Under the pieces are notes generated by a model. The model was not told the origin of the DNA and searched no databases. It saw only the letters and a list, made by a program, of their open reading frames with translations. The position numbers and the translations under genes are program-made. A stretch of DNA of 64,000 nt from Gymnothorax reevesii (Eukaryota > Chordata > Actinopteri > Anguilliformes > Muraenidae), in NCBI GenBank assembly GCA_029721435.1, contig CM056583.1, positions 56,480,120 through 56,544,119 of the forward strand, read 5' to 3'. Shown here piece by piece: positions 24,701 through 39,700 of the stretch (positions are counted from its first letter, which is position 1; each line of letters begins with the position of its first letter).

Positions 24701-27700
24701 CATTCTATTGCTGATCACGCAGGCCCAGGGTGACGATAATAGCGGATCCAGGCTGGGTCTATATCATTGAGTGTATATGAGAAGTAGAGGCTGTCTGAGC
24801 GAATAGCTGCAGAGACCAATGTGGCGTCCATTGCACTTCTCTCATGTCAGTACGTTATCCTTGCAAGTCAAATGGGTACCTGACAGGGAAATCCCTAGTT
24901 ACGATGTCTCAGTCGCCTGGTATGAGGATCAGAATGCAAATGCATTTTCTTGGTCATTCGATATAGCTAATGTGTAGCGATGTATGTGGCTAGCTATGTA
25001 TTCCCTTGTTATGTACCAATTTGAAGACTAAGTGAAAATCTATCTTCTAGTCCAGCTAATTTACAGCTAGCTCATTGCATATCATTCACCCACAGCGAAG
25101 TAGCTTTCCATTTTACTGGTAGTTTCTCTCTTGGTTAGTTTCGGATCCACCAAATCGTGTACTTTCCATGTCGTTGTTGCTCTGCAACTTCTGACAAAAG
25201 GGTGCAAACATCGCATATAAATGGTAGGGATGAACGTTGTGCAGGTGTGGTTGTCAATGGAAATCTACATGAGATACTGCGGAGCTTATACCCCCGTTGA
25301 AAATGCGTGACGTCACGCGCAATGGATAATGGGTATTGCAAGCTAACTCCAATGCGGTAGCTGCAGGGTGGTTGCCTTCAGCTGTCAACTTCCAGGCTGC
25401 TCAGCCCATCAGGCTGCGTAAATGCCCTTCCCAAGTACAACCAATCAGATCGCGAGCTAGAGTACAACCAATCAGCTCACGAGGCAGCAAATTCGAATTC
25501 CTCTCCTTGAAGCGGAACGGGCTTAAGAACATCAATATTGTAAAAAACGAATGCCTTTAATTGTGAGTTTTCTCACTAAAGAAACTGATTTGTGAGGTAA
25601 AGTTACATATTTCAGCTATTTTGATTATGTTATCCAATGCAAACAAGTGCTATTTTTTTGTACTTATAGACCGAACCTTATCTGAACAAGTCATACTTGT
25701 TAAAAGTTTTCATGTTGACAGCACCATGCTGAAATTGTTTTACAAAACTTTTATTGAAAGTATGTTCATTTTTTGTATTCTGTGTTGGGGGGCTGCTCTT
25801 ACTGTGCAAAATAAGAACAAATTGGAGAAAATTGTTAAGTTAGAGAGCAAGATAACTGGAGTACAAACGTGCAGTACTTCCAGTTTGACTAACCGATTTG
25901 CACGTAATCTGGCGAAAAAGATCATTGCAGTTCCAGCGCACCCTCTTTGGTCACAGTATGAACTCTTGAGCTCAGGGCATAGGTACAGGATGCCTCTGGT
26001 GAAGACTAAGAGAGAAATCACATCCTTTTTGCCACACAGCATTCAGCTGCTTAATAAGCTCTGATGATGTACTGTAGAATGACCTATTTGGAACTTTATA
26101 TTTGACAGCTCTTGTGTTTTTCCATGCAATGCCCTTTTTATTGATGTATTTATGAATGTATTTATGCTTCTTGTTTCATGTTGCATGTGCTATCTTGAAC
26201 TGTTGTTTGCCATCTGTTCCCCTATCCTACCTATTCGTTCGTGCTCGTTAATCGACTTATCGTGACTTTCAAGATGGCGGCGACGGGAAACTACTTCAAG
26301 GTACTGTCTGCATAAACAGTCTTTTTAATAAACTACCTGTACATTTTCTCAGTACAAGTTCTCAGTGCCTCGTTTTAAATGTTAGGGCCCTGGGAATTCT
26401 ACCAATGAAGTGTGGAGCTACTTTGAGCCTTTTTGATGATGTAAAAATAGCAATTTCTTTGCATGGCAACGCTATGCCCCATTCACTACCATTGTAAGCC
26501 TGTTGGGAGCTTCAGCTAAAAAGCCCTATATTTCGAAATGTTGGGTGTGTATGTAGGAGGGGTATGTGACAAAAAAGTTAGTACTCGTTATCATGTTTCA
26601 ATACACCCCAAGTCAATTTCACACCAGAGTTCCCCTTTAATATCGAACCCAATGGCACATAGCCGCTTTATGAGTATAGAATGATCGACTGAGTCAAATG
26701 CCATTGATAAGTTGATAAAAAGGGCAGCACAATCCTGCTTATTGTTCAAGGCAAAAACAATATCATTTAATACCCTAGCTGCAGTTGACACAGTGCTATG
26801 ACCCAGTCTGAAGCCTGACTGAAATGCATTCAGGATAGCATGGTCAGATACAGATACAGCTACAGATAATCCAGTGAGATATTCCACCAAAAACAAACTT
26901 TTTCTTTACATTTGCACTGATTTTAAAAATACTCATTTTCCGATATTTACTAAATACCCAAGTAAAATCACTATGTTATTTGGCATTTGGGCCATTCCGT
27001 GTCAATTCACACAATTTCAGAAAAATCTTATAGTGACTGACTCAGATTTCGCTTAAAAAAAATTACTAAAAATACTTTCATGAATATAATGAACAAATTG
27101 AATGTTTTGGCTCCAAACTCCCAAGGGTTTCTGAGATATGGCCTATTTAATTTTGAGGGCCACGCCCCTTTCCTAAACCCACCAAAAGTTCTTGCATTTT
27201 TGTTAGCAAATACCTTTTCACCCAAAAGAGGTAAAGACCTTACTAACCTTTGCCCAGTCTTTCAGAATCTGCAATCAGAAATATTCTACCTCTTCTACTG
27301 CCAGAGATATTAGCAGCTGAAATCTTAATTTCTTTCATGACGGATTTTTTTTTTTTTTTGCAGTTTTTGAAGGTTACCAAATTATAGTAATTAACCTGAG
27401 GTGCCAAAACAATGTACAAATAATATATTTGGAAACTGTACAATTGGTCAAAGTTTCAGGTTCATCATTGCCTCAATTTAGGAGCTATTGAGCAGAAAAT
27501 ATCGTCACGGGGCAAAAAGTGTCTAAAGTACCCCATGTTCAAGTGGCCGGTTACCCCTGTGGACATCTAGTCAGGGTATTCAGACTTTGGTGACCCAAGG
27601 GTAAACACCTCATTAACCTTTCCAGAAAATTTCATGTTGGGGTCTCAATCCCATCTATGGAAGAAAGAAAATGTTTAAGAAAAAATGGATTTTCGGTTTC

Positions 27701-30700
27701 TTTTCCTCATTGTGCAACATGCTTTTTGTTCATGTACTTCCTTACTGATGAAGTATTGATTTTACATAACTTGATTTTTTTAAAATTTATTTTGTATTAA
27801 ATGATTATGATTTTGTTTGTTTCCATGGAAACATTAATAAAGAATTTCACACATGTTGGTGACCTGGTAGCTACAAAGAAGCTTCTCAGTCTGACAAGTA
27901 ATTCCCAATCTGACAGGAAACTCTTTTTGTTTTAAAATACGTGTTATTGGGCTAAAACATTCTAAAAAATTGTATTTGAGGTGGGCAGGTAGGCAGCTGT
28001 TGCGGGCAACCACAATTCTAGAATGACTTGTCCACAGAGCAACCACCTTTCTGAAAATTCTGCGGCCCTGAAGAGTAGCTCTGGGCTCTGATACACTAGC
28101 CCTCTGGGCACAGCACCTTTAGCATTGCTCTGGGCAATGAGCATGCTCACCTTCTTCTTCTTTGCCATCCGGCTCAAAGCAGGTGGGTCATTCCAGCCAT
28201 TCTGAGGCCCTACAGAGAAATGAGTAAACAGGAATCAATTCTGCCCCCCTATGGCCAGATTTCATACTTCCGCACAAGAATTAAATAAAGCCTGCAGCAA
28301 ATTTAGGCAAGAGCAAATCAAAACCCAGTGTAAGTGAATCTTTATTTTCCTAAAATCTACAGAATTAATGCATGTAAAAAAGATTGAGTCAAGCCTCCAT
28401 GAGAACCCATTAGATGAAAACTCTACAGAAGCAAGATGGATGGTGAGGAGAAAGTATTCAAACAGTATGGGCAAATAAAGCACATTGTTAAGTTCAGTAA
28501 AAGAGCAGTTCCCAGCAGAAAAATCAGAATTTCTTGCAACTGAAAGACAACATCCCCAACCTCCCTGCACACCCTTCAACGAGCTACATAAGTCATATAC
28601 TGCCACCAGTTTGGACACTTGACCAGTGCAAGGCTCCCCAAATCATGGTCCTCGAGGAAAACATAACCGTCAGTTTGCCATCCTCTCTTCACCTGGCAGT
28701 CAGTTTTGATGACAGTCTAGCCAATGAGTGGCAATAATAGCTTAATTAATTGCCCAGAAGACCGAAAACCAGGACTGGATTTGGATTCAGATTCAACGGA
28801 CAGATTTGGGGAGCCCAGAGGCTGTAGCACAAATTTAGTCGTGGGTGAATTCTGCAAAATGAGACGCACTTTAGTGCACCAAGCGCTCATTTGTCTTCTC
28901 CATTTGACCCACTCAAGCTACGTAGCAGAAGTGACCAGTCTAAGCAGTGTACATGGGCCAACTTAAGCTCTGAGGCTGATAGCTTAGTCATGAATACCGA
29001 ATGGAGCAAACCCAAATCAGCAAGCACTCCCCAATGTGCCTAATTACTGCTTGTCAATTAGTAATGCAACCTTAGAAACGCGCAGTACACACAAACAGTA
29101 CAGTCTCAGCAATAAAGGCCAGAGCTTCACAGAAGGCACTTTGTACATGAGAAAGTCGAGCTAGTGTCATCGATCTAATAACAGAAGAAAGGGTCTCTGA
29201 TCTACAGGCATTTCAGTGCAGCTTGAAACCAAGCAATAATCACAAATCCTCCATACTCTGTCTCATCAGCATAATGACTGACCTAGTTAGTCAGTGATCA
29301 CAATGCGGAACCTAGCCTCTGACTGACAGAGAAAATTGGGTCAAACTACAACACAACTGATAATATTGCATCCCATCAGTGCGCCTCCTGCGCTAACAGT
29401 TCTCGGCATGGCTCTGGACACAGCGGAGGTAGATTATTAACAACAAGATGTTAAAAGGTTAAATGATTTGGTTTTTACAAAGCACTCACCCTATTTAGTG
29501 CCACCATTAATACAAGCGGTTATTCGATGGAAATGACAAAATAACACTTTATTTGAGAATGAAAGCACTGGCAGATTTGATTCATACCACCCGGTTATCA
29601 AGTTAACAGAATCTCAGGGAAACATTTAAAAGTCAATAGTGATTGCGGATGCAGTTTGTAAAAAATCTTTGCAAATTCACCTTCTGCAAAACAGACTTTG
29701 TCAGGGCCATTCATTCCCCCTGTAAATAAGATCACATTGACAAGAGACCCAGAATGCATGTCTGCTCATTTGTCATAAAGATAAAAAAAAAACAAAAAAA
29801 ATGCTGTCCAAATATGTTTAAGCAAAGAGCTTTCTTCCCCTGAACAAATACAAAATTCAAGGTCTTGCATAGAAAAGGGAAGATTAGCAGACTATCCCAG
29901 GGAAAGTGATACATTTGGTTAACAGGCAACTTGGAGAAATCAGTAAGCTGTTTGTTGTGAAAGTGGCGAGAGCCCTATGCGATCAGTATGACATCACAGG
30001 AAGATATTGCATCAGTAATGTCCTGCTGTAAGAACTAAATGCAGGGGATTCAAAGCTAGAACAGCCAAAAAAGCTGCCGATTTCAGGTTTGTTACATCAC
30101 CTTGATGAAAATAAACCCATAAAGACGTGACTGTCTCCCTGTGTGGTATGGAAGAACCCTCACCTTAGTAGCAATGAGGAAATAAACACAATACAAAACA
30201 AAACAGCCAGTAAAAGCTGCAAATCTCATGTTTGTCCTATCACCTTGAGGATAAGCCAACTGCACCGACACACAACACATAAGCCAAACTCTGAGAGGGT
30301 CTTCTGGTTCAAACTCAACGCATCCTCTGATACTGACCTAGACGCGGTACCTGAAGGCCAACAATATCTAAGGTGTCTGTATTAAAGGGGCATTGTGGGA
30401 GCCAGAGAAGCCAAAGTAATTCTACAAGAATCGCAATCAATATTCACAACTGGTCATCAATGTAGATTGGAACTGTATTCAGGCATTTGTGCAAAATTGC
30501 AAGAACCGAGCCCAAAAAGTGCCATTAGTATCTCCATTACCTTCTTCCTTAAAATGAAATCTGGATGAGCTCTGCCTGACCTGGATCACATTATCACACT
30601 TAGCTGACGAAACCTCTCATTTTTATGCCACACAATGCTGAATGAGCATTCAGTCCTATAATGCCTGCACGTCTGCACTGAGGACACCCCTGAGAAGCAG

Positions 30701-33700
30701 ATGCTAAACAAGTATTAATGGCCCCCCGGTGACTCCGTTTCCAGTACCCGCTGCTCTAACTCCCAAATCTGCAAACTCTTACTTGCAAATAACTGACAAT
30801 GTCAGTACAAGCGAGCTGCATCAGTATGTATAGCCAAAAAAAAAGAAAAACATCCATTCAATTTGGTTGGTTTCTCCCTTCTTAGCAGTACGGGAGCAAT
30901 AGAGTAAAATCCATACTGATACAGCTTATTTTTTTAGGATTTCAAGAGTGAACTGATGTCTGTAATGTGGACAGCTGGTAAGGAAAAACTAAAACCACGC
31001 ACAATTTTTTTTTGCAGGTGCTTCTCATAACATGGATATAAAAAAATGCATCATGCTTAAGATGCTAATAATTCTAAAGGGTAGAAAGGTTTACACAGAG
31101 TGAGAAATGTGCATTAAAGGATAATTCCGGTGTGAAATTGACTTGGGGTGTATTGAAACATGATAGCGAGTACTAACTTTTGTTGAATACCCGACCTCCA
31201 TACGCACGCAACATTTCGAAATACATGGCTTTTTAGCCTAAGCTCCCAACAGGCTTACAATGGTGGCGAATTGGGCATAGCGTTGCCATGCAAAGAAATT
31301 GCTATTTTATCATTATCAAGGCTCAAAGTAGCTCCACACTTCATCGGTAGAATTCCGACGGCCCCGACATTGAAAACGAGGCACTGAGAACTTTGAAAAT
31401 GCATAGGTAGTTTATTAAAAAAAGACTGTTGATGCAGACAGTACCATGAGGTAGTTTCCAGTTGCCTCCATCTTGAAAGTCACAATAAGTCGATTGACGA
31501 ACACAAATGAATAGGAAGGATAGGGGAACAGATTGCAATCTATTCCTTCGTGCTCGTCAATCGACTTATCGTGACTTTCAAGATGGAACTGGAAACTACC
31601 TCAAGGTACTATTTGCATAAACAGTGTTTTTTAATAAACTACCTGTGCATTTTCAAAGTTCTCAGTGCCTCGTTTCAAATGTCAGGGCCATCGGAATTCT
31701 ACCGATGAAGTATGGAGCTACTTTGAGCCTTGATAATGATAAAATAGCAATTTCTTTGCATGGCAACGCTATGCCCAATTCACTACTATTGTAAGCCTGT
31801 TGGGAGCTTCGGCTAAAAAGCCATGTATTTCCAAATGTTAGGTGTGTACGGAGGTGGGGTATTCGACAAAAGTTAATGCTCATTATCATGTTTCAATACA
31901 CCCCAAGTCAATTTCACACTGGAATTCTTCTTTGACTGCATATTACAACTTAGCAACACAGTAAAACACAACATGTAAGAATCCAACAGGAAGGGCACAA
32001 GGCTGAGTTACAATGATAAATACAAATTTTGGACGCTCAGGAACACAACAGAAGTGACAAAAGCCCATCAGAAAAATACCACCCCTCTATTCTACAATGC
32101 ATAAATGCCTGAGAAATATGAGTACTTTAGGCTAAGGTAAAAGACAAATGCATGAGCTGTTTGCAGACTTTTACAGAGGGGGCACACAGGGGTATGTTAA
32201 GTGGAGGGCGGGGACAGAGCCCTGACGGAGGCGGAGCTGGTGCAGACCTGTTCTCTGTGAGGCCGGCACCGGGTTGGGCTCAGGCTCTGTACCTGTTGGT
32301 GCTGAGGGCGGAGGTGGCGGGTAGGAGGCGGGTGCTCCCATTCCGCCGTGCTGAAAGGAGGCTCCGGAGGACAGAGGAGGAGGAGAGAAGGTGGAGGAGT
32401 TCGGAGGAGGAGGAGCGAGAGGAGAGGGGCCCCCGGACACCGCCGGAGAAGGCCCCGGGAAGACTGGGTGGTGAGGGTGGGAGACAGGCGGGTGCATGTA
32501 GGGTGGATAGGCAGCCACAGAGGAGGAAGAGGAGTGAGGAGGAGGAGGAAGGTGTGCGGCAGCCGTGTACTGCTGAGGCTGATAAAGAGCTGGTCCCCCA
32601 GCTCCAGGGACATAATGCTGGATCTGGGGGTAGGCTACACTCATACAAACACAAATACACAGAAGAGAGAAAGAACAGAGACCGTTAGAGAAAGTGACGC
32701 GTTAGGGCTTCAGAGACACGATGACCCACAAGATAACTGCAAATAAGGAATGCATTCCAGTCCTCCTTTCAGATACGCACAGTACACACTCTGCTCAGGG
32801 AAATATCATTCCTTGGATTTCTAAAACTAGCAGTTAGACAAACATGTGGTTATGTACACAGTTTAGATGAAAGACAGCCACTATTAGTTTTAAAAACCAG
32901 TCAAAATGACAGGGGTGCCATTTTGGGGATTAAGTCTGTAAATAGTCATGCAAGTGCAGTGAGATGACAACCAGTCCTCAGACTGGCAATAATTAGTGCA
33001 ATATGCCACTGTACATGCAGCATAGAGTCCTCTACAGTCCAAGCCTTGAGCACAGAGAGAACAGGAGGAGGATAGACTTTTCGTTCCTTTAAGCTTTTTT
33101 TCCCCGTTTTTAAACTATGCACCAGACCTTGCCATATTAAAATGTACCCAGTGTTCCGCCTCGGTCTCCTGCTGCAAACTCCGTGGGGTGCAAAGGTTGA
33201 CTCACCGGAGGGGTACTGCTGGGAGTAGTACGCCGGTGCGCTGGAGGCCGGAGCAGGAGGAGTGGCCAGGGGCTGAGGCACGAAACCCGGGGGGGCGGGC
33301 TCTGCTGGGACAGGAGGCTACGGGTGGGGAGAACGCGAGAGAGAGAGACACCAGCTCTCATCACAGAGATGCTCTAGCACTACCCCCCCTAACTAGACCT
33401 GCAGCATACCAGCTGATCACACACATCTACAGGCCTCAAGAGAGTCAATTTCTACAGTGCTTTTACACACGTTTTAGCCTGACCAGGAGACTTATAAGCA
33501 GAAAATAAGAGCTTCAATTAAAAAGTGTATTTCAAAAAAATTTAAATGTTAAACTCTGAAGTTTATTGCTTGCTGAAGAGAGCAAGCGGTCATCTTCTTG
33601 GAAGAATTATTCTGTCCTTTAACATATTTAGGCAAGAGTTTACAAATAAACAAAAAAAAACAGATTTTTGTTGAGACACTTGTTTTTAGCTTTTGAAGGG

Positions 33701-36700
33701 CAGGTGAAGCAGGAGAGAAAAAAAAAAGGTAAATTTCAGACCAAGTCCATCTCTAGAGCAGCTGAAACACTATTCTGGGTGAAATTATTTAAGGTTATAC
33801 CAAATAACTGCTTGATATAGAGCTGTAAGTGTCAAATTGTGCTGTAATATTGATCTGGTACATCAGTGCCCCTCACACAACATCTAAAACAAACTGCAAC
33901 ATGCAGTCTTGAAAAACAAGTATGGCAATATTGGTGAAAAAGTAACGACTGAAACTAAATCCATAGAATCCAAGAAATTTACAGGAAGCAGGAAGCAATA
34001 CATGGCATGGACAGGTGTGTATATACTACTAGACCAGGTAAAATGTATTAAAGAACACATACGACATATTTACCTAGAGACAGAAAAGGAAGGAAAGACC
34101 TCAGGGACAAAAATGGTTTAACCCAACTGCCGCTTCGCAAATAAAAGGAAGACTATGCCAATTTACAAACAGATGCAGTCCGCAAGAGGCAAATACATCT
34201 TGGCTGATTGCTGCAAACCCTGCAAAAGAACAAGTTCAATACAGCCTGTGGAAACTGCAGCTTTGAACAAAGACGACGGAAGACGCAAAGCTGTACAGTG
34301 GTCCCACATAAGTGCTTCATTTTCTTTACAAAAGGGTTAAAACAGAGGAAGAAACAGAAAGACAGAGAGAGAGAGAGTGAGTGTAGAATGGGCCAGCGCA
34401 GCAGCAGTAAGGGAGGTATGGATCTATCTGAAGGAATTGCATGCATTAAGGGGGGGGGGGGGGGTCTGCATGCACACCAGGAGCCGCAGATATCCTGAGT
34501 GGGGGTGGGGGGCAGGAGAAACGGTTCTGTGACCACACACTGCCATCTACTGTCTCACGCCGCATCAGCAAGGCAGGCCTATGAACAAATACCCACCGCA
34601 GGACCAACGCATCCGCTTCACACCGACTAGTTTCCATTTCTCAGTAATTGCTCTGTTAATTAATAAACAGCTGTCTGAGCACAGATTAACAATAAGTAAG
34701 ATGGCAATGAGTCGATTGCAAGAGCAGCTGGAAAATTACAGCAAACAATGATTTCTAATCACATTATGCATTACATATGTGCACTCCAGAGCAGGAATAA
34801 ATGTGCTGATCAGTAGTGTGTGAGACAGAGGATAAGAGGCTGTGACAGAGGTGCATGTGCACTGTCTCAGGGGGGAGAGAGAGGGGGGACAGAAGGCAGG
34901 GGGAGAGCATGCAGACAGCAGTGGGTCAAGCGAACCACTCTCACTAAAGGGGCCAACAGACAGGCCTGGGTTGCTAGTGCGGCATGAACAAGCTTTAGGG
35001 GTGTGGCCACATCCAAACAGGGAAGAGGGGGAGGGGTCTCTATACCTGCGGATCTGAGGCGGGGCCTACTGGAGCAGGGATACTGGGAAGAGCTGTGGGG
35101 GTTTGGTTACTCCAGGATGTGATAGTGGAGGCTGACCTAACCTGAATCGGGACAGAGACACAAAACACCGAGGATGGGCACGGAATGAGGAGCCGAGAAA
35201 CGAGTGGAGACCGGACTCCAAAAAAGGGGTGGGAGAAATAAAAAAAATAAAAAATAAAAAAAAATCAATTAAATCTGGTTTTGCATCATTGAGAAATTTG
35301 CCAACAATGGCTGGGATACACCTCCATGCGCGATTTCGCAAAGCTGTCGCGTTTGATCAATTATGTAAGCGAAGATAAATGACACATATCATCCGGCTTA
35401 TGCATTGCTCTGGAATGACGGCTAATCTATAGCAAACATTTAGATTATAAACATCCAATGAGCAGTGAGCATTGTAAAATTGAAACATCACAACATTTTC
35501 ACTCAACGCTTGCAGCATGAATGGAGATGCCTGGCCCACAAGTTTCGTTAGGCTTCGCGATATCATGATATGATTCGAACATCCGTGACATCTCGCTCAT
35601 CTGTGATGTACCTGCCGGATATTAACGACTTCAAAGGGAAGCCCAAATTGATGCAGCCGAAGGGCCCCCATTGATGAATGTCATCTTTTTTCACATGCAA
35701 CAGGGAGAACACAGCACTACACAGACATTTTTCAAAACTCTGAGCCTGTGTGCGCCTGTATGCGAGCAAGTTACCTGCTGGTAATACTGAGGCGGAACTG
35801 TGGGTAGCGGGGCAGGCTGGGGATGGTGGGGGATGTGAGGGGGCTGGACTGGGGCGTAAGCCTGAGCGGCTGGGGCAGGCACTGGGGCTGCTGGCTGTCC
35901 AGTCTGCATCGGCGGGGCAGGATGGGCTGGGCCTGGGGCAGCGGCTGAGGCCGGCGTGGCTGCATCGTCCCCCAGAGCTCTGCGCAAACGCTCCCGCAAG
36001 AGCTGAATGGCCAGCTGGCAACGGAAAAACAAGTCATGCAATTACTGACCCAGCAGCACTGCAGACAAACCAAGACAACTACAGCACAGCATGCACACCA
36101 TGAGCAACACTACCACAGACACACTATGACTAACACTCAACACTACAGTGACAACATAATCCACACTGCAACGCTGCAGACACACCCGAGTTCACAATGC
36201 AGCACTAAAAAACTTCAGCACAACACGCTCACCATGATGAACACCACAGCACGACAGACACACCATGTCAAATAGCAAAACTCTACAGTCGCACCACGAC
36301 CAAAACTATGGCACAACACAAACACTATGACCAGCACTGGAGCACTACAGACACACCATGACTAACACCTTGATGATCAATATCACAGTGCTACAGACGC
36401 AATATGCCTAACAATGAAGCACTACAGACACACCATGATCAACACTGCAGCACAAAAGACACACCGTGACCTTCAGCACACCACACACCATGATCGAAGA
36501 CTCCTGCACAAGACACACCATGACCAACACTGCAGGACTTGAGACACCTTGACTAAAACTGCTGCACTCCATAAATGCCATGAACAATTCTGAACCACTA
36601 CAGACACACCAGCACTGCAACAGAACAGACAACATGACTAACAGCTCTCAGTACATCCCAGGACCAACACTGAAGCACTACAGACATTCAATGACCAACA

Positions 36701-39700
36701 CCTCATACACACAGTGGCCAAAACTGCTACACTACATGCGTGCCAAGACCAATACTGAAGCACTGCAGACACACCCAGAACAACCCTGCAGCACTACAGC
36801 GTACATCATGACCAGACCAACATAGCCACACTACAGACACATCACAACTAGAATTGAAGCATTAAAGACACACCATGACTAACAGTGAAACAGAAAAGAC
36901 ATAGCTAGGCCAAAACTACAACAGTACAGACACAGCAAGACCAACACTACAGCACTAGACACACCAAGACCAACATGGCGGCACTACAAAAATGCCATAG
37001 CTGCCAATGGAAAATTGCAAACACATCCTTACAGCAGGGCAATTCCACGGTAACGGAATTACGATCAAGAGTACTTTTCATGTCATTTTTACCTGCCATC
37101 TATTACTTTAATGCGGTAGCTACTTGCCTGTGCGTTTATCAATTCCACTGGCATGCCTACTGAGCTGTATAACACAAAGTTTGGTGCAATCTATTTTGTT
37201 GAAGGCTAAACGAAGGCATTTCTCTGAAATCTGGCAATGATAGGCAGTAGGTTTAAGCTTTGAGTCTGAAGTAGCAGGTGAGATTAAAGTATATCAAAAA
37301 TCTTTAAGACTATTTTAATTTGCTAAACTAATATCAAAACTTAAAATATCAGTTTTATTCAGAAATGAAAAAGCTAGAAACATGCCTGCTAGTTGGAGGA
37401 TTGCTGGCTTTTGATACTGAGCATGAACGAATGTCGGACACGGGATGTGTTGTAATGGTTTGGTCCTTACAGCCCCTCTCCTTTATAATTCTTTCACCTC
37501 CACCTTAATGGGGCACAGGTGGAACCCAGTAGGGTGGAGGTGTTAGAGTATATAGGGCTGGCAGGTGCCAGCCCTGTTGCTGCTACATTATTTCTTTCTT
37601 TTCTCCTAGTTTGTTTGCTGCTCCCTGTAATTTTTAAACCTGTTGTTTTTGGATTTTGTTGATTTAATTCAGTTTCTTTACTCAAGTTCTGGCATTTGAG
37701 TTTCTCCTTCTCCTGGCCCATGGTGCAAGTGCACGTCGGATTGCTTCTGGCATCGGGCGGGAATAATACCATGACGTGTATTCTGAGCAGAGACTAGCAA
37801 TGCTTTATCACCCCTAGACTCAACAAGCTTCACTGAGTAACTGACCGCAAGGGCCACAAGCCATGCTTTCACAATCTGATACCCCTTATAACATTCACAT
37901 ATTATACATGTAATACAAAGAGATGCTGTCTTAGTAAAGCACAGTTCCTGGAGGAACAGGATGCTGGTGAAAGTGATGAAGAAGAAGACCCCCCACTACA
38001 GAACAAACATTCATTCATACTAGGGATGCACCGAAATGAAAAATTTTGGCCGAAGCCGAAACCGAAAACCGAAAATGAGAAACACTTGGCCGAAAACCGA
38101 AACACCGAGAGAAATTATGCCAATTTTTAGTACCACTGCATTTATGGCTATGACTGTGTACTTACCTAACTAAAGTCAAGGCATTGCAATGGCATAAATT
38201 AACATTCACGCTTCAAAAAAAAAATCTATTGCAAAATTATGAAAATATTTATTTAGCACTGACATTCCAACAAAGCACAATATAAAATAAAATAAAATTA
38301 TAAATACAATGTTTAACTTGGCCCCACTCATGAATAACCTACAGGCCTATAACTGACTGGCCTATTACTGGCTGCAGAAAAATTGTAAAATGTGTTACGT
38401 GACGACAACAGCAGCGCACCGATTGGTCAGAGAGAATTGGTTGCGATAGACAACTCGCTTCTGCATTATCGCTAGGAAACAGGCTTCATTTTCCATCACT
38501 GTAACAGGTCTTCAGATTGTGGTTTTGAAATGTGTTGTTTTAGGCAGCTTGATAAATATATTGTGCGTTGCCTTACCTTTCAAACAAGGTTGCGTTTGTT
38601 CACCGGAAACAGGCTTCACTTTCCATCATTGAAACAGGTCCTCAAATTGTGTTTCTGAAACGTGTGTTGATTTAGGCAGCTAAATATACTGTGCGTTGCC
38701 TTTCCTTTCAAACAAGGTTGCGTATGTTCACCGAAGCTACTGCATTTATGAAATGCGTTTCTTTATCCGTGATCCTGTTCGTAGCGAAATTAGAAGCAAC
38801 AGCGCTGTGTCCAATTCTGGTTCCCCAATTCCCCTTGAGAAAGTTATTATGCAGCCCTTATTCTACGAAAATTGCACCGAGAATAACTTTACGGGTGCTG
38901 ATGAAGCACTTTGTTCTCAGGAAAGGGAAAGGCATCACAGATGAGATGACGCAACTTAAAGCGATAAATTCTAATATTCGGCCATCTCCCGCGATTTGTG
39001 CGTTTGCCAAGTGTTTTGCCTTCACTTTCAAAGTTAAATTTTAAATGACGCCTGCGTCTCAAGCTAATAAACAATAATTGTTACATCATATGTGTTATTT
39101 GCTTCTTTGTTATGAAGGAAAAAAGGTAAATTAGCATCCGTGTGTTGTGATTCCATATTTTTCCAGGGGTTGTAGTTACATTATGGAATACTAATGTCAC
39201 ACAAATGCCCTGAGAATATATTGCCATTGTCTATGAATACTCTATGCCTTTTACGTATATCATTGCTTTGCGTTTTTATGTGGTACGAATTTAATGTGCA
39301 ACCGAATCGGACACAACACCAGCTGCTATCCTATGCATCAGGACAGTGTCAAACAGAAATTGCTATTCAGCAATCGCAGACTTTAGTGCCAGAGCGTGGT
39401 GACGGTGGTGCACGTCCCCCGATTTAAAACATACAGACAGGCGCGTGCTGGCCGCAGTTTTTGCTTGAGTCATCACAACATTCTGTTTCGGCCGTATTGT
39501 TTCAGTGTTAAAAGTCTTTCGGCTGAAAACCGAAAGTGCATTTTTTTTTGCCTTTTTCGGCCGAAAATTTTCGGTGGCCGAAAATTCGGTGCATCTCCAA
39601 TTCATACCCTTTTCCAGCAGATGCTACTCCTTAACCAAACTATACTATAAATTCCTGCTAATCCTTGAATGAATAGTTATGGAAACTTAACTCAAAGGAA

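Noticed and set aside
32152..32746. Plus-strand Arg/Glu-rich open frames
   Set aside because: Antisense shadow of sec31a exon 23, whose Pro/Ser-rich coding strand matches the family and joins in phase.
37434..37880. Possible solo LTR starting TGTCGGACACGGG
   Set aside because: No convincing CA end, target duplication or primer-binding site could be located.
38691..39044. 117-residue frame inside the hAT element as a transposase
   Set aside because: No hAT dimerisation or catalytic motif is visible and it overlaps a tandem duplication.
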